A DNA stretch of 6,072 nt from Betaproteobacteria bacterium UBA2592 (GCA_002340095.1 DDKS01000024.1:1-6072), one strand, 5' to 3'. Counted from the first letter of the stretch, positions 1-5,104 are shown. Notes: generated by a model from the letters alone, not told the origin. Program-made: numbers and translations.

Positions 1-71
1 CCCACCACTGCGACATCCTCGAAACCGGTAACGATTCCTACCGCTTCAAGCACCGCAATACCCCCCGCTGA
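1..71 (+). CDS. istB: IS21-family transposition helper ATPase IstB, C-terminal end (partial)
   Basis: Only the last 23 residues lie in the window; reading from base 3 they give HHCDILETGNDSYRFK followed by HRNTPR and a TGA stop. The HHCDI(L/I)ETGN(D/E)S(Y/W)RFK pattern is, from memory of the family, the typical C-terminus of IstB. IstB is the AAA+ ATPase that works with the IstA DDE transposase in IS21-family elements. The Walker motifs and the istA gene must lie to the left, outside the window. The gene ends about 50 bases before the repeat-rich end of the element, the normal IS21 layout. The identification rests on a short tail, so the family call is likely but not certain. Confidence 0.7.
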   Translation, partial: HHCDILETGNDSYRFKHRNTPR

Positions 72-75
72 CCTG

Positions 76-122
76 GTCAAAATTCAGCGCTGACAGATGT
101 CAAAATTGCGCGCTGATTGACA
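76..122 (+). mobile_element. Right end of an IS21-family insertion sequence with tandem end repeats
   Basis: Directly after the istB stop there are two imperfect copies of one motif: GTCAAAATTCAGCGCTGACA at 76-95 and GTCAAAATT...GCGCTGATTGACA at 99-122. The second copy is itself bounded by TGTCAA and TTGACA. IS21-family ends carry several such internal repeats bound by the transposase, and the elements end in ...CA. The outer boundary is therefore placed at 122, which is also where the recombinase coding frame becomes open. The left end of the element and the target duplication are outside the window, so the exact boundary is inferred. Confidence 0.6.
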
Positions 123-378
123 TGAGATGCTGCCGCAGGCGATCAAGCTCGACCCGACCTTGGACGAAGCCAAGATCACCGTGGCCATGACCCGACTCGA
201 CGCGATTTGGGATCAACTGTTCCCGGCGGAGCAGACACGGATCGTGAAATTGCTGGTCGAGAAGGTGATCGTGTCGCCCAACGACCTCGAAGTACGACTG
301 CGCGCCAACGGCATAGAACGCCTGGTACTTGAGCTGCGCCCCGAGCCCGTCGACCAAAAAACGGAGGCGTTGGCATGA
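121..378 (+). pseudogene. Large serine recombinase, C-terminal remnant cut by the IS21 element
   Basis: The frame is open from base 121, with a first ATG at 127, and ends at the TGA at 378. It encodes about 83 residues including LDAIWDQLFPAEQTRIVKLL and VEKVIVSPNDLEVRLRANG. This (L/W)..LFPAEQ(A/T)RIV.LLVE.V pattern is the usual C-terminal tail of large serine site-specific recombinases (resolvase/invertase superfamily) of mobile elements. The catalytic N-terminal resolvase domain and the Recombinase domain are missing. The frame is blocked by a stop inside the IS end (118-120), so the simplest reading is an IS21 insertion into the gene, leaving an inactive fragment. No ribosome-binding site is apparent before the ATG at 127. 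The stop overlaps the start of the next gene (ATGA), an arrangement inherited from the intact recombinase operon. Confidence 0.75.
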
Positions 379-806
379 GCGACATCCGTATCCAGAAGAC
401 CGGAGAGCCTGACATCCTGCGGACCAGCGACGGCAGGCTGACCTTATCCGTGCCGATCCAGATCAAACGCCGCAGCGGCCGCAAGCTGGTCACCTTGCCA
501 AACGGCGAAACCGCGCCGGTCAGACCGTGGGATGTGGCACCGACATCCATCCAACTGGCGCTGGCCAGGGGCCACCGCTGGCTGGCAATGCTGGAATCGG
601 GAGAAGCGAAGTCCTTGAAGGAGATCGCCACGCGGGAGGGGATCGACAACAGCTATGTGAGCCGGATGGTCAACCTGACTACGCTGGCGCCCGACATCGT
701 GGCGGCCATCCTGGACGACGCACTGCCGAACCACATCACGCTGTTCGACCTGGCGGTCGATCCACCGGCGCTTTGGGATGAGCAGCGCAAGAGAGTCGGA
801 TTCTGA
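375..806 (+). CDS. Recombinase-associated helix-turn-helix protein (ParB/KorB-like HTH)
   Basis: This 143-residue protein starts at an ATG that overlaps the recombinase stop as ATGA, with GGAGG at 363-367 seven bases upstream. Residues about 79-104 (KSLKEIATREGIDNSYVSRM and onward) form a helix-turn-helix resembling that of ParB/KorB proteins. The following segment (APDIVAAILDDALPNHITLF) matches the KorB-type continuation. The N-terminal 50 residues are basic and strand-rich with no domain I recognise. Proteins like this commonly sit directly behind large serine recombinases and are often annotated loosely as transcriptional regulators. A role in DNA binding, perhaps as a recombination accessory factor or regulator of the element, is inferred. 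With its recombinase partner truncated it may be an orphan. Confidence 0.7.
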   Translation: MSDIRIQKTGEPDILRTSDGRLTLSVPIQIKRRSGRKLVTLPNGETAPVRPWDVAPTSIQLALARGHRWLAMLESGEAKSLKEIATREGIDNSYVSRMVNLTTLAPDIVAAILDDALPNHITLFDLAVDPPALWDEQRKRVGF

Positions 807-822
807 GAGGTTGAGACGCCCC

Positions 823-1326
823 TCAGCTCAACATACCCTTGAGGTCCTTGAGCATCAGGAACAGATGGTACGGATCGGTCGGGCTGGGCTCGAATTCCCA
901 CGATTCGTACCACTGCCGTGCCGCATCGTCTTTGGCATGGACCAGCAGGCAGCGAATGCCGGCGATGTCGGCGGCCTGAGCGGTGCGCAGCAGCGCATCC
1001 TTGAGTAAGGCCTGGCCCAGGCCTTGGCGCTGATGCTCCTTGTCTACCGCGAGGCGGGCCAGGATCATGACCGGTACCGGGTGACGCGCCAGCCCCTTCA
1101 TCACTCTTGACGGCGCGGCCTCCGGATCGACGCTGCCGACGGCGAGGCTGTAGAAGCCGACCACCACGTCACCGTGGCAGCAGACGTAGGTCTGCGCGCT
1201 GTTGGCCTTCTGGTTGACGAGCGCGTAGCGCTGCAGGAACTGGTTCAGCGCGGCCTGGCCGCAGTCGAAAGCATCGACCTGATCCGTCGCAAGCAGCTTG
1301 CGGACGGGCGAGTAGCCATCGCTCAA
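823..1326 (-). CDS. tacT: GNAT-family acetyltransferase toxin (TacT-like)
   Basis: A 167-residue Gcn5-type N-acetyltransferase. In the TacT/AtaT class the toxin acetylates the amino group of charged aminoacyl-tRNAs and blocks translation. Visible landmarks are the N-terminal FDCGQAALNQFLQ block (20-32), the core strand ILARLAVDKEHQRQGLG (88-104) holding the acetyl-CoA loop Q99-R-Q-G-L-G104, and Y140 in ARQWYESWEF, the position of the catalytic tyrosine in this class. The start is a TTG at 1326-1324 overlapping the antitoxin stop (TTGA), so synthesis is probably coupled to the antitoxin. The ATG at 1319 is out of frame. All expected motifs are present and the length is normal for the family, so the toxin appears intact. 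The gene converges on the recombinase-associated gene, with 16 bases between the stops. The symbol is by family resemblance. Confidence 0.87.
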   Translation of the reverse strand: MSDGYSPVRKLLATDQVDAFDCGQAALNQFLQRYALVNQKANSAQTYVCCHGDVVVGFYSLAVGSVDPEAAPSRVMKGLARHPVPVMILARLAVDKEHQRQGLGQALLKDALLRTAQAADIAGIRCLLVHAKDDAARQWYESWEFEPSPTDPYHLFLMLKDLKGMLS

Positions 1327-1601
1327 CCCAGCACCCCAGGTTCACGCAACAGCTTCTTCAGGCGCGGCTTGCTTTGCACCGGCCGATCCAGCGCTTCCTG
1401 GAACGCCTGCCACTGCGTCTCGTCGAGCACGAACTGGCGACGATCCGCCAGCGTCTGCGCGGCCGCTGTCACACCTGCATCGAGCAGGAACTCGCTGACG
1501 TTCTTGTGGCAGGCGCGCGCGGCCTCCTGCAGCAGCTGCTTGACTGGCGTACTGGCTCGAACGTCGATGCGTTCGGTCTTGGAAAGATTCAGGGTGCTCA
1601 T
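1323..1601 (-). CDS. tacA: DUF1778 ribbon-helix-helix antitoxin (TacA-like)
   Basis: A 92-residue protein starting at the ATG at 1601, preceded by a strong Shine-Dalgarno sequence (GGAGGGG, complement of 1606-1612). The N-terminal half (SKTERIDVRASTPVKQLLQE, then ARACHKNVSEFLLDAGV) is the DUF1778 ribbon-helix-helix DNA-binding domain. The C-terminal half contains FVLDETQWQAFQEALDRP and a basic tail, the part that normally wraps the acetyltransferase and blocks its active site. It is the first gene of the pair and overlaps the toxin by four bases. By family knowledge the antitoxin, alone or with toxin, represses its own promoter; a palindrome covering the predicted promoter just upstream fits this. 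Confidence 0.9.
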   Translation of the reverse strand: MSTLNLSKTERIDVRASTPVKQLLQEAARACHKNVSEFLLDAGVTAAAQTLADRRQFVLDETQWQAFQEALDRPVQSKPRLKKLLREPGVLG

Positions 1602-1633
1602 GGTGCCCCTCCGGACTGATCTTGAATGGCCTT

Positions 1634-1663
1634 ATTGTAGTTGTCCGGACGGTGTCCTGACAA
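1634..1663 (-). promoter_or_regulatory. Predicted sigma-70 promoter of the toxin-antitoxin operon
   Basis: On the minus strand a -35 box TTGTCA (complement of 1658-1663) and a -10 box TACAAT (complement of 1634-1639) are separated by 18 bases. The expected start lies about 25 bases before the Shine-Dalgarno sequence of the antitoxin. Both boxes match consensus at five of six (-10) and four of six (-35) positions. Confidence 0.65.
1641..1663. promoter_or_regulatory. Palindromic operator overlapping the toxin-antitoxin promoter
   Basis: The arms TTGTCCGGAC (1641-1650) and GTCCTGACAA (1654-1663) are inverted repeats matching at nine of ten positions, separated by GGT. They cover the spacer and the -35 box of the promoter, so bound protein would block RNA polymerase. 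A further half-site-like GTCCGG occurs on the minus strand near 1611-1616. Binding by the TacA-like ribbon-helix-helix antitoxin is inferred from position and symmetry. Confidence 0.6.
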
Positions 1664-1712
1664 GCGATCTCTGCCGTCAGCCATCCCGGTGCATCCCATC
1701 CGTGTTGCAACG

Positions 1713-1740
1713 TGTCGGTAGAGCTCGACAACTACCGACA
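1713..1740. repeat. Perfect 9-bp inverted repeat in the gene-free region
   Basis: TGTCGGTAG (1713-1721) and CTACCGACA (1732-1740) are perfectly complementary around a 10-base centre. There is no following T-tract, so it is not an intrinsic terminator. It lies between the toxin-antitoxin promoter and ssrA and could be a protein-binding or recombination site; nothing in the sequence decides which. Confidence 0.5.
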
Positions 1741-1844
1741 AAACGCAACCACAGCGTTTCCTTCGCCACCCGATGCTGCAATCCAACCGCTTGATTCGTC
1801 CGCGCGTAACTCTTTGATCTGTAGGGGGCAGACTTGTGGCCTTT

Positions 1845-1949
1845 GCGGACTTCGGGCCAGTTTCAGGGAGCGAGGTCGGAGCGAGGAATCGCCAGGAGAT
1901 AGTGGAATGTGGCCGGGAACGGCCAGTTCGGGCGGCTGGCGAAGTCCGC
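1845..1949. repeat. Long-spaced inverted repeat enclosing a small hairpin and short direct repeats
   Basis: GCGGACTTCG at 1845-1854 is exactly complementary to CGAAGTCCGC at 1940-1949, and CCAG/CTGG extends the pairing with a two-base offset. Between the arms are a tight hairpin (TGGCCG, GGAA loop, CGGCCA at 1910-1925), two copies of GGAGCGAGG (1867-1875 and 1878-1886) and two of GGCCAGTT (1855-1862 and 1921-1928). The gene-free stretch 1664-2002 has no convincing ORF; this cluster and the 1713-1740 palindrome are all that stands out in it. It could be a folded RNA, a small non-autonomous element or a recombination region. Confidence 0.4.
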
Positions 1950-2002
1950 AGGCTTCCGCAGGAACCCCCAACAACACGCGGGAACCGGCGCGATCGGGCA
2001 AG

Positions 2003-2034
2003 AAAAAACCCCAACCGAGAACGGTTGGGGTTTT
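2003..2034 (-). terminator. Intrinsic terminator of ssrA
   Basis: Stem CCCCAACCG (2009-2017) and CGGTTGGGG (2022-2030) with a four-base loop AGAA is a perfect 9-bp hairpin. On the minus strand it is followed by six T residues (complement of 2003-2008). It starts ten bases past the 3' end of the tmRNA. The four T residues on the other side (2031-2034) suggest it may also weakly stop plus-strand transcription. Confidence 0.88.
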
Positions 2035-2039
2035 GATAT

Positions 2040-2403
2040 TGGTGGAGGCGGCGGGAATTGAACCCGCGTCCGCAAGCCCTCTACAACGTGATCTACATGC
2101 TTAGTCCGGTCATTTGGGTTTTAGTCTTCGCACGCCGGCCGAACAGGCTTGTTTCAGACGATCTGCTGGATTTTCGTGCCCGGTCACGCAGCGGAACCGG
2201 GCCTTATCTGGTGTAAATGACTCTGCTGCTGGGTTGCCCCAGCCCGGCCCATCAGCAAACCGGTGCAGAGCTAGCCGGGATTAAGCGGCCAGAGCGTAAC
2301 GCTCGTCGTTGGCGTTTATTGATTGCCAGTGGTTTTACGAGGTAACTGGTCCTCGGCATGCACAACGCTGCTTTGCAACCCACGTCGAAGCCAGGTCGCC
2401 CCC
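2040..2403 (-). ncRNA. ssrA: Transfer-messenger RNA (tmRNA, one-piece)
   Basis: A complete 364-base tmRNA, which rescues stalled ribosomes by acting first as alanyl-tRNA and then as a short mRNA that adds a degradation tag. The 5' end GGGGGCGACCTGGCTTCGAC (from 2403) pairs with the 3' end CGCCTCC to give the 7-bp acceptor stem with one G-U pair, followed by A and an encoded CCA ending at 2040. The T-arm GCGGG-TTCAATT-CCCGC lies at 2051-2067. The tag frame lies at 2281-2313. The length and the absence of circular permutation fit betaproteobacteria. SmpB, its protein partner, is not in the window. Because the 3' end of ssrA is a common integration site for islands, the mobile genes to its left are in a suggestive position. 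Confidence 0.97.
2281..2313 (-). other. tmRNA tag-peptide reading frame (ANDERYALAA)
   Basis: Reading GCC AAC GAC GAG CGT TAC GCT CTG GCC GCT TAA on the minus strand gives the ten-residue tag ANDERYALAA and a stop. The tag ends in ALAA, the signal recognised by ClpXP-type proteases. This variant is typical of betaproteobacteria. Confidence 0.93.
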
Positions 2404-2418
2404 GTTGTGAGGAATGAG

Positions 2419-2427
2419 ATGGTAGCA
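2419..2427 (-). promoter_or_regulatory. Possible extended -10 promoter of ssrA
   Basis: The minus-strand motif TGCTACCAT (complement of 2419-2427) resembles an extended -10 element (TGnTATAAT). It would start transcription about nine bases before the mature tmRNA 5' end, which is normally trimmed by RNase P. No -35 box at good spacing is seen; TTGAAC (complement of 2438-2443) is only 13 bases away. The call is tentative. Confidence 0.35.
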
Positions 2428-2484
2428 GAAGGGAAAAGTTCAAGGGGAATTCTTTACGATTTTCCCTGTGCCCCCCGGCAACGG

Positions 2485-2498
2485 TTGACCTAGATCAT
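2485..2498 (+). promoter_or_regulatory. FNR/ANR/DNR-type binding site
   Basis: TTGAC-CTAG-ATCAT matches the FNR-family consensus TTGAT-N4-ATCAA at eight of ten positions, with both TTGA and ATCA cores intact. Its centre lies between 2491 and 2492, exactly 41.5 bases upstream of the start predicted from the -10 box at 2522-2527. That is the classic class II activator position. It would place the copper operon under oxygen- or NO-responsive control. The short Crp/Fnr protein encoded downstream has an FNR-like recognition helix and could be one of its ligands. Confidence 0.65.
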
Positions 2499-2521
2499 TG
2501 CCCGGTTCCCCGGGCTGCCCC

Positions 2522-2527
2522 TAGAAT
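2522..2527 (+). promoter_or_regulatory. -10 box of the copper operon promoter
   Basis: TAGAAT matches TATAAT at five of six positions. No recognisable -35 box occurs 17 bases upstream (TGCCCG), as expected for an activator-dependent promoter with the FNR-type site overlapping the -35 region. The predicted start near 2533 lies only about three bases before the ATG at 2536, so the message may be almost leaderless. Confidence 0.55.
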
Positions 2528-2535
2528 CCGCGCCG

Positions 2536-2940
2536 ATGCTGCGTGATTTCCACTCCCTTCGTCGTCACCCTCGACTGTATGCCCTGCTGGGTATGCTGGC
2601 CCTGTGCCTGCAACTGGTGGCAGCTGGCATGGGCAGTGTTCATGCGGCAGAGCGGCTGGCCAACAGCACGTCCGGGGTGATCGAAATCTGTACTGCCGCC
2701 GGCATCATCCGCATCACGGCAGACGGTACCGAATACCCGCAGACCCAGAATGTCGGGCGGCATTGCCCCTTTTGCACCGCATCCTCGCTGCCACCGCCCC
2801 TGCTGGCGGCGGCCCTCTCCTTCTTCCTGACCCCGCCTGCGGCGGCCGATCTCCTCCCGGCGGCCGCCACGGGCGCCGTGCCGGCCGCGCCGGACCAGCG
2901 TCACGCCCCCAACCGGGCGCCCCCCTCCCTCTTCGCCTGA
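2536..2940 (+). CDS. cruR: CruR-type copper-responsive upstream regulatory ORF (DUF2946)
   Basis: This 134-residue DUF2946 protein has a basic N-terminus, a hydrophobic segment at about 16-37, the family block GVIEICTAAGIIRIT (47-61), a CXXC motif C77-P-F-C80, a second hydrophobic stretch at about 85-107, and R127-A-P-P130 four residues before the stop. In Bordetella pertussis, CruR (bp2923) heads a TonB-receptor operon. There, copper sensing by the nascent CXXC relieves translational arrest at the C-terminal RAPP and triggers Rho-dependent termination before the next gene. Here both motifs are present and the next gene is a copper receptor, so the same function is inferred. No Shine-Dalgarno sequence precedes the ATG, and the predicted transcript start is about three bases upstream. 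A later start at M20 (2593) is possible but would cut into the hydrophobic segment. Confidence 0.85.
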   Translation: MLRDFHSLRRHPRLYALLGMLALCLQLVAAGMGSVHAAERLANSTSGVIEICTAAGIIRITADGTEYPQTQNVGRHCPFCTASSLPPPLLAAALSFFLTPPAAADLLPAAATGAVPAAPDQRHAPNRAPPSLFA

Positions 2941-2979
2941 TTCCTTGGGTGCGCAGCGGCCTTGAGCCCTGCGTTTCTG

Positions 2980-3012
2980 CCTGAGCTGCCGCGCCCTGTG
3001 GGCACGCTCAGG
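2980..3012 (+). other. Hairpin in the cruR-receptor intergenic region
   Basis: CCTGAGC-TGCC (2980-2990) pairs with GGCA-C-GCTCAGG (3001-3012), an 11-bp stem with one bulged C. An alternative inner pairing GCCC-TGT-GGGC exists at 2993-3003. No T-tract follows, so it is not an intrinsic terminator. It lies within the 97 bases where Rho-dependent termination would act in the CruR model, and ends 25 bases before the receptor ATG. It may be a pause site, a 3'-end stabiliser or a translational control element. Confidence 0.45.
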
Positions 3013-3037
3013 CCCTTGATCTTGCGAAGAAACTCTT

Positions 3038-5104
3038 ATGAAAACCTGTTGCCCCACGGCCCTGGCCCTTGCCATGGCTACCGCCTTTCCCCTGGCCGCC
3101 TCCGCCCAGGATTCCCTTGACGCCATCGTGGTCACGGCTCCGCCCATGACCGCTCCCCTGGAGGTCGGCTTCGACCCCCGGGCACCCCAGCAGCCCCTGC
3201 CTGCCAATGACGGCGCCAGCCTGTTGAAGACCATTCCCGGCATGAGCGTGATCCGCAAGGGCGGCACCGATGGGGACCCGATGTTCCGGGGCATGGCGGC
3301 CTCCCGCCTCAACATCCTGCTGGACGGGGAGCAGATTCTCGGCGGTTGCGGCATGCGCATGGACCCGCCCACCGCCTACGTCTTCCCGGACGCCTTCGAC
3401 CAGGTGACTCTGCTCAAGGGTCCCCAGACCGTGTTGTATGGCCCTGGCGCCTCCGCCGGCACCGTCCTGTTCGAACGCAAGCCCACCTACTTTGCCGAGC
3501 CCGGCTGGCAGGTGAAGGGCGCCCTGACCGGCGCCAGCTTCGGCCGCCACGAGGAATTCCTGGATGTGAAGGGCGGCAATGCCCTGGGTTACGTGCAGGG
3601 CATCCTCACCCACGCCCAGTCCGATGACTACAAGGATGGTGATGGCAAGACCGTACATTCCAAGTACAAGCGCCACAGCGCCACCGCCATTCTGGGCTGG
3701 ACCCCGGACAAGGACACCCGCCTGGAGTTTTCTGCCATCAGGAGCGACGGCGAAGCCGCCTACGCCGACCGGAGCATGGACGGCAGCAAGTTCGACCGGA
3801 CCAACTACGGCCTCAAGTTCGAGAAGGAAAACATGGGCGCCCTGCTCGACAAGGTGGCAGCCCAGGTCTACTACAACTACGTGGACCACGTGATGGACAA
3901 CTACAAGTTACGCCAGCGCCCGGCCGGTACCCTGGCCATGGTCAGCAATCCGGACCGCGAGACCACCGGCGGCCGCCTGGCCTTCACCCTGCTGCCCGGC
4001 AGCCAGACCCAACTGGTGCTGGGAGCCGACTGGCAGAAGAACGTTCACACCCTGCGCCGGAGCGGCACGGGTGGAGAATTCGTCAATTCCTACAAGGACC
4101 AGGACCGGGTGGAGGATGCTCGTTTTGACCAGTACGGCCTGTTTGCGGAACTGACCCAGCAACTCACGGCGGCCAGCCGCCTGGTGGCCGGCCTGCGCAG
4201 CGACCAGTGGGAAGCCCGGGACAAGCGCCAGACCATCAGCATCGGCATGGCAAGCCGTCCCAACCCGAGTGCAGGTCAAAAGCGGGATGAAAGCCTCACC
4301 AGCGGCTTCGCCCGTTACGAACACGACCTTTCTGCTGCCAGCACCGCCTATGTGGGCCTGGGCCACACGGAACGGGCGCCGGACTACTGGGAACTATTCA
4401 ACAAGGAGTCCGCTGGACAGAACAACACCACCAGTCTTTCGGCCTTCGACAAGATCAAGCCGGAGAAAACCACCCAACTGGACGTGGGCCTGACCTGGAA
4501 ATCCGGTCCCCTGCAGAGCTTCGTCTCAGCCTTCTACAGCAAGGTGGACGACTACATCCTGGTGCAGAGCAATTACAGCAAGCCAGCCCTGATGGGTATG
4601 GGTACCCGCACCGCCACCATCGTCCGCAACGTGGACGCCACCACCTGGGGCGGCGAAGCCGGCATCCAGTACGCCTTCAGCCCCCAGTGGAAGGGCATGG
4701 CCAGCCTCGCCTACGTGCGGGGCGAAAACGACACCGATGGCCACGCCCTGGGCCAGATTCCGCCCCTGGAAGGCCGCTTCGGCCTGGACTGGGACAACGG
4801 CAAGTGGTCAGCCGGCAGCCTGCTGCGCCTGGTGGCGCGCCAGAGCCGCTATGCGGTCAACGAAGGCAACATCGTCGGCCAGGATCTGGGCAAGAACGCC
4901 GGTTTCGGCATCTTCTCGGTCAATGGCGGCTACCGCTGGAGCAAGGCCACCCGCATCACCTTCGGGGTGGATAACCTGTTCGACAAGACCTACGCCGAAT
5001 CCATCAGCCGGGGCGGCGCCATGATCGCCGGCTACGACCAGACCACCCGGGTCAACGAACCGGGCCGCACCGTCTGGCTCAAGGCCCAGATCGCCCTGGA
5101 TTGA
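3038..5104 (+). CDS. oprC: TonB-dependent outer-membrane copper receptor (OprC/NosA family)
   Basis: A 688-residue outer-membrane receptor that imports copper using TonB-ExbBD energy. It has a signal peptide with likely cleavage after ASA (residue 23) and a TonB box DAIVVTA (28-34). The plug runs from about 55 to 150 and includes the family stretch MDPPTAYVFPDAFDQVTLLK (108-127) and LYGPGASAGTV. The remainder is a 22-strand-type barrel ending with the TonB-receptor C-terminal region (GVDNLFDKTYAE). The copper ligands of Pseudomonas OprC (CxxxM and HxM) are conserved as C104/M108 and H284/M286, with the same spacing as I recall for C143/M147/H323/M325. The final residue is Asp rather than the usual aromatic residue. 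The Shine-Dalgarno sequence is weak (GAAGAAA near 3025). The gene follows cruR by 97 bases, so expression likely depends on transcription through cruR. oprC is the Pseudomonas name; nosA is the equivalent in P. stutzeri. Confidence 0.95.
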   Translation: MKTCCPTALALAMATAFPLAASAQDSLDAIVVTAPPMTAPLEVGFDPRAPQQPLPANDGASLLKTIPGMSVIRKGGTDGDPMFRGMAASRLNILLDGEQILGGCGMRMDPPTAYVFPDAFDQVTLLKGPQTVLYGPGASAGTVLFERKPTYFAEPGWQVKGALTGASFGRHEEFLDVKGGNALGYVQGILTHAQSDDYKDGDGKTVHSKYKRHSATAILGWTPDKDTRLEFSAIRSDGEAAYADRSMDGSKFDRTNYGLKFEKENMGALLDKVAAQVYYNYVDHVMDNYKLRQRPAGTLAMVSNPDRETTGGRLAFTLLPGSQTQLVLGADWQKNVHTLRRSGTGGEFVNSYKDQDRVEDARFDQYGLFAELTQQLTAASRLVAGLRSDQWEARDKRQTISIGMASRPNPSAGQKRDESLTSGFARYEHDLSAASTAYVGLGHTERAPDYWELFNKESAGQNNTTSLSAFDKIKPEKTTQLDVGLTWKSGPLQSFVSAFYSKVDDYILVQSNYSKPALMGMGTRTATIVRNVDATTWGGEAGIQYAFSPQWKGMASLAYVRGENDTDGHALGQIPPLEGRFGLDWDNGKWSAGSLLRLVARQSRYAVNEGNIVGQDLGKNAGFGIFSVNGGYRWSKATRITFGVDNLFDKTYAESISRGGAMIAGYDQTTRVNEPGRTVWLKAQIALD

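Noticed and set aside
1174..1794. Plus-strand frame of 206 codons over the toxin-antitoxin genes
   Set aside because: It is antisense to two well-supported genes, crosses their promoter, and shows no domain or ribosome-binding site.
1712..2104. Plus-strand frame of 130 codons ending in ...AAGIEPASASP
   Set aside because: It runs through the ssrA terminator and the antisense of the tmRNA 3' end. The AAGIEPASASP string is a well-known artefact of translating that RNA, not a protein.
2252..2443. Minus-strand frame of 63 codons
   Set aside because: It lies within and just upstream of the tmRNA and reads the RNA body in one frame. The only translated part of ssrA is the tag at 2281-2313.
2419..2443. 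TTGAAC and TACCAT as a standard promoter pair for ssrA
   Set aside because: The spacing is only 13 bases, too short for a normal sigma-70 promoter. Only the extended -10 reading was kept, at low confidence.
2521..3372. Minus-strand frame of 283 codons
   Set aside because: It is antisense to the CruR-type gene and the start of the receptor, in GC-rich DNA where long antisense frames are common. Its product is Arg/Gly-rich without any known domain.
3008..3889. Minus-strand frame of 293 codons
   Set aside because: It is a shadow of the copper receptor; the composition is low-complexity Gly/Ala/Val and no family is recognised.
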